Source: a virus
Direction: 5' to 3' (one strand)
Length of the DNA stretch: 27,465 bases
IMG/VR virus record: IMGVR_UViG_3300032323_000590
Span: 1-27,465 of that record
Positions 15,871 through 23,049 of this stretch are shown here, in pieces (the stretch's first letter is position 1; the number at the start of each line of letters is the position of its first letter). The translations under genes and the position numbers were made by a program. The notes below the pieces were generated by a model that was not told the origin of the DNA, searched no databases, and worked only from the letters and a program-made list of their open reading frames with translations.

Positions 15871-16217
15871 TGCGAATCTCCTGGCATAACTCTGTAGTTA
15901 TCATTAGGGTCATCGTGAGTCGAAACTTCAACGATGCATGAGTCGTCTTCAAGAGCAATCAGTTGATGAGGCATAAGAGGCGGGTTGTGCCAGTTTTCTC
16001 CTGTGCAAAGCACTTGCTCGTGTACAGAGGCATCTTTTGTCTCAATCCACTTGACTATAAAAGAGCCGCGCTGAACATACCAAGTCTCGTCTTTGATAGC
16101 ATGAAAATGCATTGAGGAGCGATTATCCTCTTTATCAAAGATCATAAACTTACCACAGTAATTTGGCATATCGGCAAAGATTATCTCTCTGCCCCAGCCT
16201 TTCTCTATAACTTTCAT
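15867..16217 (-). CDS. Cupin-domain sugar-phosphate isomerase-like protein (116 aa)
   Basis: This is a single cupin barrel. MHFHAIKDETWYVQRG (36-51) is cupin motif 1 with metal ligands His37, His39 and Glu44. PPLMPHQLIAL (79-89) is motif 2 with His84. The start KVIEKGWGREIIFAD resembles the C-terminal cupin of mannose-6-phosphate isomerase / GDP-mannose pyrophosphorylase proteins and stand-alone cupins of nucleotide-sugar clusters. It may isomerise or epimerise a sugar phosphate, or simply bind one. It lies in the operon between the HldE-like enzyme and the HAD phosphatase, with 4-base ATGA overlaps on both sides. Specificity is unknown. If it replaces the missing heptose isomerase GmhA it would be an unusual substitution, as GmhA is not a cupin. 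Confidence 0.7.
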   Translation of the reverse strand: MKVIEKGWGREIIFADMPNYCGKFMIFDKEDNRSSMHFHAIKDETWYVQRGSFIVKWIETKDASVHEQVLCTGENWHNPPLMPHQLIALEDDSCIVEVSTHDDPNDNYRVMPGDSQ

Positions 16218-17365
16218 GCTCTCTCCAATATGCTTGTCGTAGAATAACCGCTGATAAAAGGTATCAATTTTACATGTGCTAGATCATGACCGACAACTTG
16301 ATCTATCGATGTATAATCTCCACCCTTTGTGATGATGTCTGGTTTGATTCGCTTTATTAGTTCGTATGGTGTGTCTTCGTCGAAAACAATAACCTCGTCT
16401 ACGCAACCAAGACTTTCTAATACAAACTTTCTGTCTGATTGATTGTTTACAGGTCTTGAGAAACCTTTCAGACGCTTTACAGATTTATCTGAGTTTAGAC
16501 CCACTATAAGCTTGTCGCCTAACTTTTTAGATTTCTGTAGATATTCAACATGACCGCGATGTATGATATCAAAACAGCCGTTTGTGAATATGATCTTAGG
16601 AGTAACTTTTCTTATATCTTCTTCTGTCAGAACGTATGTGCCGAACTTAGTCACCGATATAGAGGCTAGTCTTGTCGCCTTTGCTGTAGCTTCTTTTATA
16701 TCGAAGCCCTTAGCTAGATAGAAACCAAGAGACGCTATAAAGACATCGCCAGCTCCAGTAACGTCAGAAACAGCATAGTTCGTCGTTTCGACTTCTGAAA
16801 TGCCTTTTGAGTCTATGATAAGAACTGGCTTCGAAGCTCTGGTAACTATGATCGTATCAATACTGTAATGAACTCGTGCTTTCTCATAGTCTGAAATTTC
16901 TGAATACTTACTGAACTCTTTTTCATTTAGCTTTACTATGTCTGCGTTTCTATAATTGTCGAGAGACTTTTTAGGATCAACTATGACAAACTTATTTCGC
17001 GACTTTAGATGTTTTATGATGTCTGCTGATCTGTGCAAAAAGCCCTTGTTATAGTCTGACAATATGACAATCTTGGACGAGAACTCATATTCTGTAAAAT
17101 TTATCGGTAAATAAGACTCGTCATCAACGCGAAAGACAATATGATTATCGACTACGTATCTGGTTTTAGTAGAAGTCTGAGTGAAATGATACTCAATCTC
17201 AGCACCTAGAGCTTTTAGGTTTAGACAGACGTTTTCTACGCCGCCGCCCCTAGTCTCTCTATTTGTCTCTTGAAATACTGGAACTGGCGATTCGGGGGAA
17301 AGTCTATCACAGGTACCATAAATATACTGGTCAACTATGTAATCTCCTAAGAGACCGATTTTCAT
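16214..17365 (-). CDS. hldE: Bifunctional heptose kinase/nucleotidyltransferase, HldE-like (383 aa)
   Basis: The N-terminal PfkB-type kinase (1-245) has LGDYIVDQYIYG, GGGVENVCLNLKALGA (40-55), which binds the sugar, and DVTGAGD (201-207) with catalytic Asp207. The C-terminal nucleotidyltransferase (258-383) has FTNGCFDIIHRGHVEYL (HxGH at 269-272), LNSDKSVKRLKG and ITKGGDY, each close to E. coli HldE. Together the domains phosphorylate D-glycero-manno-heptose 7-phosphate and, after a phosphatase step, make ADP-heptose. The kinase half is about 80 residues shorter than in E. coli (477 total). ATG at 17365 is chosen over a start 12 codons upstream because GGAG lies 6 bases before it and the upstream ATG falls in the promoter -10 box. 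It is the first gene of the operon. Confidence 0.85.
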   Translation of the reverse strand: MKIGLLGDYIVDQYIYGTCDRLSPESPVPVFQETNRETRGGGVENVCLNLKALGAEIEYHFTQTSTKTRYVVDNHIVFRVDDESYLPINFTEYEFSSKIVILSDYNKGFLHRSADIIKHLKSRNKFVIVDPKKSLDNYRNADIVKLNEKEFSKYSEISDYEKARVHYSIDTIIVTRASKPVLIIDSKGISEVETTNYAVSDVTGAGDVFIASLGFYLAKGFDIKEATAKATRLASISVTKFGTYVLTEEDIRKVTPKIIFTNGCFDIIHRGHVEYLQKSKKLGDKLIVGLNSDKSVKRLKGFSRPVNNQSDRKFVLESLGCVDEVIVFDEDTPYELIKRIKPDIITKGGDYTSIDQVVGHDLAHVKLIPFISGYSTTSILERA

Positions 17366-17371
17366 TTCAAA

Positions 17372-17375
17372 CTCC
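17372..17375 (-). promoter_or_regulatory. Ribosome-binding site of the HldE-like gene
   Basis: On the minus strand GGAG lies 6 bases before the ATG at 17365. It decides the start in favour of MKIGLLGDY over the upstream MFYIFIYF. Confidence 0.8.
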
Positions 17376-17383
17376 ACAAAGTA

Positions 17384-17391
17384 TATAAATA
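17384..17391 (+). promoter_or_regulatory. T4-type late promoter TATAAATA for the morphogenesis operon
   Basis: TATAAATA is the exact T4 late-promoter consensus (recognised in T4 by the gp55/gp33 sigma system). It lies 31 bases before the gp13 ATG, in the only intergenic space between the divergent sugar operon and the neck-terminase genes. Confidence 0.75.
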
Positions 17392-17400
17392 TATAGAACA

Positions 17401-17429
17401 ATTATAACAGAGAGTACCATTAATGTCAA
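17401..17429 (-). promoter_or_regulatory. Consensus sigma70 (early-type) promoter of the minus-strand operon
   Basis: Reading the minus strand: TTGACA at 17429-17424, a 17-base spacer, then TATAAT at 17406-17401. Both hexamers and the spacing are exact consensus. Transcription would start near 17394 and give a leader of about 30 bases to the HldE-like ATG. The -35 box covers the first codons of gp13 on the opposite strand. Such strong host-type promoters drive early genes in T4. Confidence 0.85.
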
Positions 17430-18166
17430 TACCTGCTTCTAGAGAACAGCTAAAAGACTGGTGTCTTCGTCAGCTAGGTTTTCCAGTTATAGAAATCAAC
17501 GTTGACGACGATCAGGTAGATGACCGTATTGACGAAGCCTTTCAGTATTTTCAACAGTTTCACTTTGATGGCGTTGAGCGCACGTATACGAAACACCAAC
17601 TAACAAACACCGATATCAGCAATAAGTGGATACCGATAACAGATAGCATCATCGGTGTCACTCGCATCTTTCCGGTAGCTGCATCTAATGCTACAGTCAA
17701 CATGTTCGATTTGCGTTATCAGTTGCGCCTACACGAACTCTACGACTTTACCAGCACATCATATGTCAATTATGTTTTGACTATGCAGCATATTCGAACT
17801 CTCGACATGCTGTTCTCTGGTGAGCAGCCGATTCGTTTCAATCGTCATACGAACAGACTTTATCTAGATTGGAACTGGATGCAGTTTGCTCAAGTCGGTG
17901 AATGGATTATCATTGAAGGTAGTGTAGTGACTGAACCAGAAGTCTACACAAGAGTCTATAATGACATGATGCTCAAGAGACTGGCCACAGCATATATCAA
18001 GCGCCAGTGGGGTGCTAACATGTCTAAGTTTGCTGGTATGCAGTTACCTGGCGGTATCACAATGAATGGTGTTCAGATTTATCAAGACGCTATAAACGAG
18101 ATCAAAGACCTCGAACAGCAGATCAGAGATACTTACGAAGCTCCACCTCAGTTTATATTAGGATAA
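17423..18166 (+). CDS. gp13: Neck protein gp13 (247 aa)
   Basis: This is a head-completion protein that, with gp14, forms the T4 neck joining the portal to the tail. The start MSIPASREQLKDWCLRQLG, then INVDDDQVDDRIDEAFQYF (24-43), is the characteristic N-terminus of gp13 in marine T4-like phages. VLTMQHIRTLDML and WNWMQFAQVGEWIIIEG lie in the middle. It is 247 residues against 309 in T4, mainly a shorter C-terminal part. It is the first gene after the late promoter and is followed by gp14 after one base. Position 13-14-15 in the expected order supports the call strongly. Confidence 0.85.
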   Translation: MSIPASREQLKDWCLRQLGFPVIEINVDDDQVDDRIDEAFQYFQQFHFDGVERTYTKHQLTNTDISNKWIPITDSIIGVTRIFPVAASNATVNMFDLRYQLRLHELYDFTSTSYVNYVLTMQHIRTLDMLFSGEQPIRFNRHTNRLYLDWNWMQFAQVGEWIIIEGSVVTEPEVYTRVYNDMMLKRLATAYIKRQWGANMSKFAGMQLPGGITMNGVQIYQDAINEIKDLEQQIRDTYEAPPQFILG

Positions 18167-18167
18167 T

Positions 18168-19040
18168 ATGGCAACCTCTCAGTACTTCAACAACTTCTCT
18201 GTTGCTACCATTGGCGAACAGCGTCTCATGGAAGACGTTATTGTTGAATCTATCAAGATCATGGGCCATGACGTTTGGTACATACCTCGCGAAGGATTCA
18301 ACGAGACTGACTTTCTCTTCGGTGAAAACGTACAGTCAAAGTTTGAACGTGCATATCAGATAGAAATGTATCTAGCGAACGTAGAAGGCTACGAAGGTGA
18401 TGGTGACTTCTTCTCCAAGTTCGGTCTAGAAATTCGAGACACATCTAACTTTGTAGTCTCGCGCAGATCGTTCGAACGTTATATACCTTCAGCTTTGGCT
18501 ATCAGACCAAAAGAAGGTGATCTTGTCTATGTGCCACTGATGAGAAAGCTATTCGAAATCAAGTTCGTCGAAGAAGAATTGATGTTCTTCTCACTCGGCA
18601 AGCGCAATCCATATATCTACGAACTGCGCTGCGAACTCTTCCGTTACAGCAACGAGAGTATCGATACTGGTGTTGATGAGATCGATGAGATTGAAGATAG
18701 ACACTCTTATGCTATTCAGCTTGATTTCTCTTCAGGCACAGGCAACTTCATTAAGAGCGAAACTGTCTATCAGGGTGCAAATGTGAATACTGCTATTGCT
18801 GTTGGACACGTCAAAGAATGGGATAGAACAAATACTAAATTGCAAATCATCAACATTCAAGGCACCTTCACACCCGGCTCTAACGTAAGAGGTGAGACAT
18901 CGAACGCCGTCTATGTTATTCAGACGCAAGATGATCTCGAAGACTTTGCTGTATACGATCAGTACGATAATAGAAACATTCAAGATGAAGCTAACACATT
19001 CATCGACTTTACTGATACCAATCCATTTGGACGACCATAA
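18168..19040 (+). CDS. gp14: Neck protein gp14 (290 aa)
   Basis: This is the second neck protein, partner of gp13. Typical gp14 segments are MATSQYFNNFS, EQRLMEDVIVESIKIMGHDVWYIPRE (17-42, written here only as landmarks), EGDGDFFSKFGLEIRD (76-91) and the RRSFERYIP region. Against T4 gp14 (256 aa) it has extra sequence at 192-251. That is a 60-residue beta-type segment with an ungapped counterpart in gp15. The last 40 residues are acidic and end NPFGRP. Its stop overlaps the gp15 start by one base (TAATG). Confidence 0.88.
   Translation: MATSQYFNNFSVATIGEQRLMEDVIVESIKIMGHDVWYIPREGFNETDFLFGENVQSKFERAYQIEMYLANVEGYEGDGDFFSKFGLEIRDTSNFVVSRRSFERYIPSALAIRPKEGDLVYVPLMRKLFEIKFVEEELMFFSLGKRNPYIYELRCELFRYSNESIDTGVDEIDEIEDRHSYAIQLDFSSGTGNFIKSETVYQGANVNTAIAVGHVKEWDRTNTKLQIINIQGTFTPGSNVRGETSNAVYVIQTQDDLEDFAVYDQYDNRNIQDEANTFIDFTDTNPFGRP
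18741..18920 (+). other. 60-residue module in gp14 shared with gp15
   Basis: This encodes gp14 residues 192-251. It aligns without gaps to gp15 residues 235-294 (19742-19921) with 23 identities of 60 counted by eye, including VYQG, the Trp at position 27, QGxF and NAxY. It coincides with the length excess of this gp14 over T4 gp14. Confidence 0.75.
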
Positions 19041-20047
19041 TGTTAAGTAGTCAAACTTTTTACTTTCAGCTAACCAGAAAATATGTCATTCTGTTCGGCA
19101 ACATGTTCAATAACATTGCTGTTGTTAGAAAGAATAAGACAACCGGCGCTGAGATTGAAAGACTAAAAGTTCCTATCATCTACGCTCCAAAAGAAAAGTT
19201 CTTCGCTCGCTTCGAAGCCGATCCTGATTTGACAAGAGAACTACAGATCGTTCTGCCGCGCATGTCGTTTGAGTTGACAGGGTTCAGCTATGACGCTGCT
19301 CGTAAGCAGAACTCGTTACTCAGAACAGCAAAAGCAAATACTGCTACTCGTGTAGGTTCTCAGTACATGGGTGTGCCATATGATCTAGAGTTTGAACTGA
19401 ACATCTATACTCGTAACATCGACGATGGCACACATATTGTAGAGCAAATTCTACCATACTTCAACCCTGATTATACAGTGACTATCAATGCGATACCTGA
19501 AATCGGATTCACTAAAGATGTGCCGATCATTCTGAATACTGTATCGAATCAGATTGAACACGAAGGTAACTTCGATGCCGTTCGTTACGTGACATGGAAG
19601 CTAACTTTCACAATGAAAGCTAACTACTATGGTCCAGTCAGCACACCGAAGATCATTCGCGAAGTCAATACAAACATCTATAATGATCCTTCGCTCAAGT
19701 CGGGCAATATAATTCGCATCAACACAGGCAACGGCAACAACGGTACATTCAAAGAATCAGATGTCGTTTATCAAGGTGAAAACTATCAGACAGCGACAGC
19801 ATATGCTCAGGTAGTTTCTTGGAATGAGAATACGGGTAAGCTCGTTATCGGTGGTGGTCAAGGTCAGTTTAAGGCAGGTCAGATTATCAAAGCAACTTCG
19901 ACAAATGCCTCGTACAACTTGTCAAGTTTCGAATCAGCCCCAATGAAGCTCGTAAATATAAATATCGTGCCTGATCCAATCGATGCAGAACCAGAAGACG
20001 ATTACGGATACACAACAACAATCACAGAATGGCCGGATACAGTATAA
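19040..20047 (+). CDS. gp15: Tail terminator / sheath stabiliser gp15 (335 aa)
   Basis: In T4, gp15 caps the finished tail tube and sheath and receives the head-neck complex. SQTFYFQLTRKYVILFGNMF (4-23), YAPKEKFFARFEADPDL (48-64) and LPRMSFELTGFSYDAARK (72-89) match the hallmark N-terminal half of gp15 proteins. It is 335 residues against 272 in T4. The extra length is largely the 60-residue module at 235-294 shared with gp14, plus an acidic C-terminus. It overlaps the next gene by one base if that gene starts at 20047. Confidence 0.88.
   Translation: MLSSQTFYFQLTRKYVILFGNMFNNIAVVRKNKTTGAEIERLKVPIIYAPKEKFFARFEADPDLTRELQIVLPRMSFELTGFSYDAARKQNSLLRTAKANTATRVGSQYMGVPYDLEFELNIYTRNIDDGTHIVEQILPYFNPDYTVTINAIPEIGFTKDVPIILNTVSNQIEHEGNFDAVRYVTWKLTFTMKANYYGPVSTPKIIREVNTNIYNDPSLKSGNIIRINTGNGNNGTFKESDVVYQGENYQTATAYAQVVSWNENTGKLVIGGGQGQFKAGQIIKATSTNASYNLSSFESAPMKLVNINIVPDPIDAEPEDDYGYTTTITEWPDTV
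19742..19921 (+). other. 60-residue module in gp15 shared with gp14
   Basis: This encodes gp15 residues 235-294, the counterpart of gp14 192-251 (18741-18920). It is same length and ungapped. It is probably a small beta domain inserted after the conserved core. Confidence 0.75.
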
Positions 20048-20583
20048 TGCTATCATTTTCAGAGTTTCTTTTAGAGAAAGCAGAGTATAACGCACAAGAA
20101 GGCGAAAGCTCAGTTGTTCACCATGCGTCTGATCAAGACTTCGATCAGTTTAGACCACTGTCTCACTTTGGAACTGCGAATGCAGCAAGAGCCAGAGCCG
20201 TATCTGTAGGTCAGTCTTCAAAAGAGCCAAAGAATCTTTACTCTGCAAGAATACGAACAGGCAACGTAGTTAGAATCGGTGATGATGCCGAGAATCATAC
20301 TCCAGCATCTATTCTTCATAGCCTTCACAAAGCGGGACATGTTACTGTCAGTCATTATATAAAGATGGATGATAAGATGAGAGCCGCATCCAGTGAAGGT
20401 GAGCGATCAAAAATATTGACAGACTTTCTGAAAAAGAGAAAGATTAATACTATTGCATACAAGAACAGAGTAGAAGATCCGGGTAGTACAAGTTATATCA
20501 TCACACACCCTAATCAAGTACGACTACTCAGAAAGACAAAAGCGCCTATCAATGTTAAAAGAGGCGAAGCGAAGTTGAAATGA
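20047..20583 (+). CDS. Putative packaged ADP-ribosyltransferase-like protein (178 aa)
   Basis: Residues 22-165 have the layout of phage ADP-ribosyltransferase-like (ART/PolyVal-type) domains. These are SVVHHASDQDFDQF (22-35) with a His where NAD-binding Arg/His sits, SHFGTANAA (39-47), LYSARIRTGNVVRIGDD (64-80), and AYKNRVEDPGSTSYIITHP (137-155) with Glu143 as possible catalytic residue. The first ten residues, MLSFSEFLLE, resemble the capsid-targeting peptide of T4 internal proteins (IPIII begins MKTYQEFIAE) and end in LLE, fitting the (L/I)-x-E site of the head protease gp21. I infer packaging in the head and injection. ATG at 20047 (TAATG junction) is preferred to 20029, which would add six residues before this peptide. 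It has no counterpart at this position in T4. The activity is unproven. Confidence 0.6.
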   Translation: MLSFSEFLLEKAEYNAQEGESSVVHHASDQDFDQFRPLSHFGTANAARARAVSVGQSSKEPKNLYSARIRTGNVVRIGDDAENHTPASILHSLHKAGHVTVSHYIKMDDKMRAASSEGERSKILTDFLKKRKINTIAYKNRVEDPGSTSYIITHPNQVRLLRKTKAPINVKRGEAKLK

Positions 20584-21011
20584 AAAAGTTTAGTGAAGCT
20601 CTTGGTATTGAACATGACGAGTCTCCTAGGCAGGTAGAGATACTTCCACCAGTACTTGTTGCTGAACAATCTCTACCTGCTGAATCCTTACCCGATCAGG
20701 CGGAAGACTACAGACTTGCTCGTAAGACATTTCGTAATCTGATTGATAAGGGTAATGGTGCTATCGAAGACTTGAGCGATCTGGCTCGTCAGAGTGAAAG
20801 CCCAAGAGCATATGAAGTTCTTGCTACACTTATGAAGACAGTCGGTGACACAACGAAAGACTTGTATGATCTTCAGAAGAAGACTAAAGACTTGATGAAA
20901 GACGACAAGGCAAGACCACAAGACGAGCAGCGCATCAATGTGGAGAAGGCCGTCTTCGTTGGTTCTACTGCCGAATTGCTCAAGAAAATAAAGAACAATG
21001 AAGACGTTTAA
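20580..21011 (+). CDS. gp16: Terminase small subunit gp16 (143 aa)
   Basis: gp16 forms rings that regulate the packaging motor and recognise DNA. DYRLARKTFRNLIDKGNGAI (47-66), ARQSESPRAYEVLATLMKTV (about 74-93) and the helical DLYDLQKKTKDLMKD segment correspond to the central coiled-coil of T4 gp16 (DSPRHMEVFATLMGQM there). NVEKAVFVGSTAELLKKI near the C-terminus matches NIQNATVFMGSPTELMDEI. Length is 143 against 164. It overlaps the upstream gene by 4 bases (ATGA) and the downstream one by 14. It lies two genes before gp17, as expected apart from the inserted GNAT gene. Confidence 0.88.
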   Translation: MKKFSEALGIEHDESPRQVEILPPVLVAEQSLPAESLPDQAEDYRLARKTFRNLIDKGNGAIEDLSDLARQSESPRAYEVLATLMKTVGDTTKDLYDLQKKTKDLMKDDKARPQDEQRINVEKAVFVGSTAELLKKIKNNEDV

Positions 21012-21360
21012 GCAGTTCATCAAAGAAAGCAAGATCGAAGATGATCTTTATAAAGACAAACTTGAGGGCTTAAAGGATATTCAAGGTGATGTCTATATTC
21101 GTCACCGTAAAGATGTTCTTGATGGCAGAAGTATATACACCGTACATCATCAAGGCAATAAGATCGCTTCTGCAAAGTTGAGCGGTCAAGATCACTATGT
21201 CACTGACGTTGACGTTAAACCTGAGTTTCGCCGAAAGGGTATTGCGTCGAAGATGTATGACTTCATTGAAAAGCATACAGGCAAACAACTCAAGCCTTCA
21301 CCAATGTATCAGACAGCAGATGGCAAGGCTCTGTGGAAGAAGAGAGAGCAGTCTAAGTAA
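20998..21360 (+). CDS. Putative packaged GNAT N-acetyltransferase-like protein (120 aa)
   Basis: Residues about 30-118 look like a compact GNAT domain. VYIRHRKDVLDGRSIYTVHHQGNK gives the early strands, cited here only by position 32-55. VTDVDVKPEFRRKGIASKM (68-86) is motif A with the R-x-x-G-x-A acetyl-CoA pyrophosphate loop at 78-83, and SPMYQTADGKALWKKR (101-116) is the C-terminal signature. The N-terminus MKTFKQFIKE is very close to the T4 internal-protein capsid-targeting peptide MKTYQEFIAE, and IKE fits the gp21 cleavage rule (L/I)-x-E. The protein is probably packaged in the prohead and trimmed. No target is known; a host or viral protein lysine or small molecule is possible. It overlaps gp16 by 14 bases and gp17 by one. 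Confidence 0.6.
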   Translation: MKTFKQFIKESKIEDDLYKDKLEGLKDIQGDVYIRHRKDVLDGRSIYTVHHQGNKIASAKLSGQDHYVTDVDVKPEFRRKGIASKMYDFIEKHTGKQLKPSPMYQTADGKALWKKREQSK

Positions 21361-23030
21361 TGCCACGTTATGAAGGTTATCAGGGGAATCCAAATCTTCC
21401 CCGTGAAGATTACATACACTCTTTCACTCAGCATGAGAAGGATGAGTTCATCAAATGTGTGAATGATCCTATTTACTTTGCTGTAACCTACATGAAAATC
21501 ATCAACGTTGATCATGGTCTGATGCCCTTCAAGATGTGGGACTTTCAGAAGGACATGCTTCAGACGTTTCATGATAATCGCTTCTCTATTTGTAAACTGC
21601 CTCGTCAGGTCGGTAAGACAACAACATCCGTAGCATATCTGCTTCACTACATTCTATTCAACGAGATGGTCAACATAGCTATTCTGGCTAACAAGTCATC
21701 TACCGCTCGTGAAATCATGGGCCGTCTCCAGCTTGCATTTGAATATCTTCCGCGCTTTCTTCAGCAAGGTGTCAAAGAATGGAACAAGGGTTCTATCGAA
21801 CTTGCGAATGGTTCAAGAGCCGTTGCCGACTCGACTTCTGGTAGCTCTGTTCGTGGTAGATCATTCAACGTAGTCTTCCTTGACGAGTTTGCGTTCGTGC
21901 CAAACAACATTGCCGAAGCCTTCTTCATGTCAACTTATCCTACGATTTCTTCTGGTCAAAGCACGAAGGTCATCATCGTATCAACACCAAACGGTCTGAA
22001 TCTGTTCTATAAGATGTGGCAAGATGCTCTTGAAAAGCGCAGTCTGTACGTTCCAATCGAAATTCACTGGTCTATGGTGCCCGGTCGCGACGATAAGTGG
22101 AAAGAAGAGACTATCAAGAACACCTCAGAGGATCAGTTCCGTCAGGAGTTTGAATGCGAGTTCATCGGTTCTACTAATACTCTGATTCACCCAGCAAAGC
22201 TCAGAACACTGGTTTTTAAGAATCCAATAGCAAAAGACGGTCTTCTTGACATCTACGAACAGCCTGTATCTAACAGAACTTACTGCATGACTGTAGACGT
22301 TGCAGAGGGTCAAGGATTAGACTATTCGACGTTTTCTATCTTCGATGTTTCACAGATACCGTATGTGCAGGTGGCTAAATATAAGAATAACAAGATAGCA
22401 CCACTACTATTCCCTACTGTGATTCTACAGGCTGCGCGTAAATACAATGACGCATTCATTCTTGTAGAAATCAATAGTATCGGTCTTCAGGTTTCAGACA
22501 TTCTTCATTTTGAACTTGCCTATGACAATCTCATCAAGATTCAAGTAAAGGGTAAGCAAGGTCAGATGTCTACATCTGGTTTTACAAAGAAGGTCGCATA
22601 CGGACTTAGACAGTCTGTTCAAACTAAGAACATTGGCTGTGCGAACCTCAAGGCTCTTGTTGAATCTGACAAGCTGATTATTAATGACGCCGATACGATT
22701 ATGGAACTGACTACATTCTCAGCAGAAAAGAAATCATTCAAAGCTGAAGAAGGTAATCATGACGACTTAGCTATGACACTTGTAAACTTTGGTTGGTTGA
22801 CAGCACAAAGATATTTTAAAGAGAATATAAACAACGATATAAGAAAGGTTCTGCAAGAAGAGCAGATGAGTCTTATGGATCAAGATTTAGTGCCTTTTGG
22901 TATTATAGACAATGGACTTGACGAGCCTTGGGACAATTCTAAAGATGCTCAAGGTGACTTTTGGGTAGAAGATAGAAAAAAGCTCTATCCTTTCGATAAT
23001 TTTGCATGGGACTGGCAACAGAAGCTATAA
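21360..23030 (+). CDS. gp17: Terminase large subunit gp17 (556 aa)
   Basis: This is the ATP-driven DNA packaging motor and headful nuclease. In the ATPase domain, Walker A is PRQVGKTT (81-88), Walker B with catalytic Glu is VVFLDEFAF (171-179), and the coupling motif is STPNG (208-212). In the RNase-H-fold nuclease, the acidic triad candidates are Asp313 (TVDVAEGQG), Glu370 (ILVEINSIG) and Asp468/469 (GNHDDLAM). Length is 556 against 610 in T4, and the N-terminal region is shorter. The start overlaps the GNAT gene by one base (TAATG). All catalytic motifs are intact. Confidence 0.95.
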   Translation: MPRYEGYQGNPNLPREDYIHSFTQHEKDEFIKCVNDPIYFAVTYMKIINVDHGLMPFKMWDFQKDMLQTFHDNRFSICKLPRQVGKTTTSVAYLLHYILFNEMVNIAILANKSSTAREIMGRLQLAFEYLPRFLQQGVKEWNKGSIELANGSRAVADSTSGSSVRGRSFNVVFLDEFAFVPNNIAEAFFMSTYPTISSGQSTKVIIVSTPNGLNLFYKMWQDALEKRSLYVPIEIHWSMVPGRDDKWKEETIKNTSEDQFRQEFECEFIGSTNTLIHPAKLRTLVFKNPIAKDGLLDIYEQPVSNRTYCMTVDVAEGQGLDYSTFSIFDVSQIPYVQVAKYKNNKIAPLLFPTVILQAARKYNDAFILVEINSIGLQVSDILHFELAYDNLIKIQVKGKQGQMSTSGFTKKVAYGLRQSVQTKNIGCANLKALVESDKLIINDADTIMELTTFSAEKKSFKAEEGNHDDLAMTLVNFGWLTAQRYFKENINNDIRKVLQEEQMSLMDQDLVPFGIIDNGLDEPWDNSKDAQGDFWVEDRKKLYPFDNFAWDWQQKL

Positions 23031-23041
23031 ATCTTGTTTTT

Positions 23042-23049
23042 TCTAAATA
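23042..23049 (+). promoter_or_regulatory. Possible late promoter TCTAAATA before gp18
   Basis: TCTAAATA lies 41 bases before the gp18 start, in the 60-base gap after gp17. It is one base off NATAAATA and identical to the octamer at 1446. The gap also holds a good AAGGAG site just before the ATG. Confidence 0.4.

Noticed and set aside
17366-17401. Upstream start for the HldE-like protein (12 extra residues MFYIFIYFVEFE)
   Set aside because: The upstream ATG overlaps the -10 box and precedes the expected transcription start. GGAG sits properly before the ATG at 17365.
20029-20046. Upstream ATG for the ADP-ribosyltransferase-like gene
   Set aside because: It would add MAGYSI before MLSFSEFLLE. 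The ATG at 20047 gives the TAATG coupling seen elsewhere and the targeting-peptide-like start.
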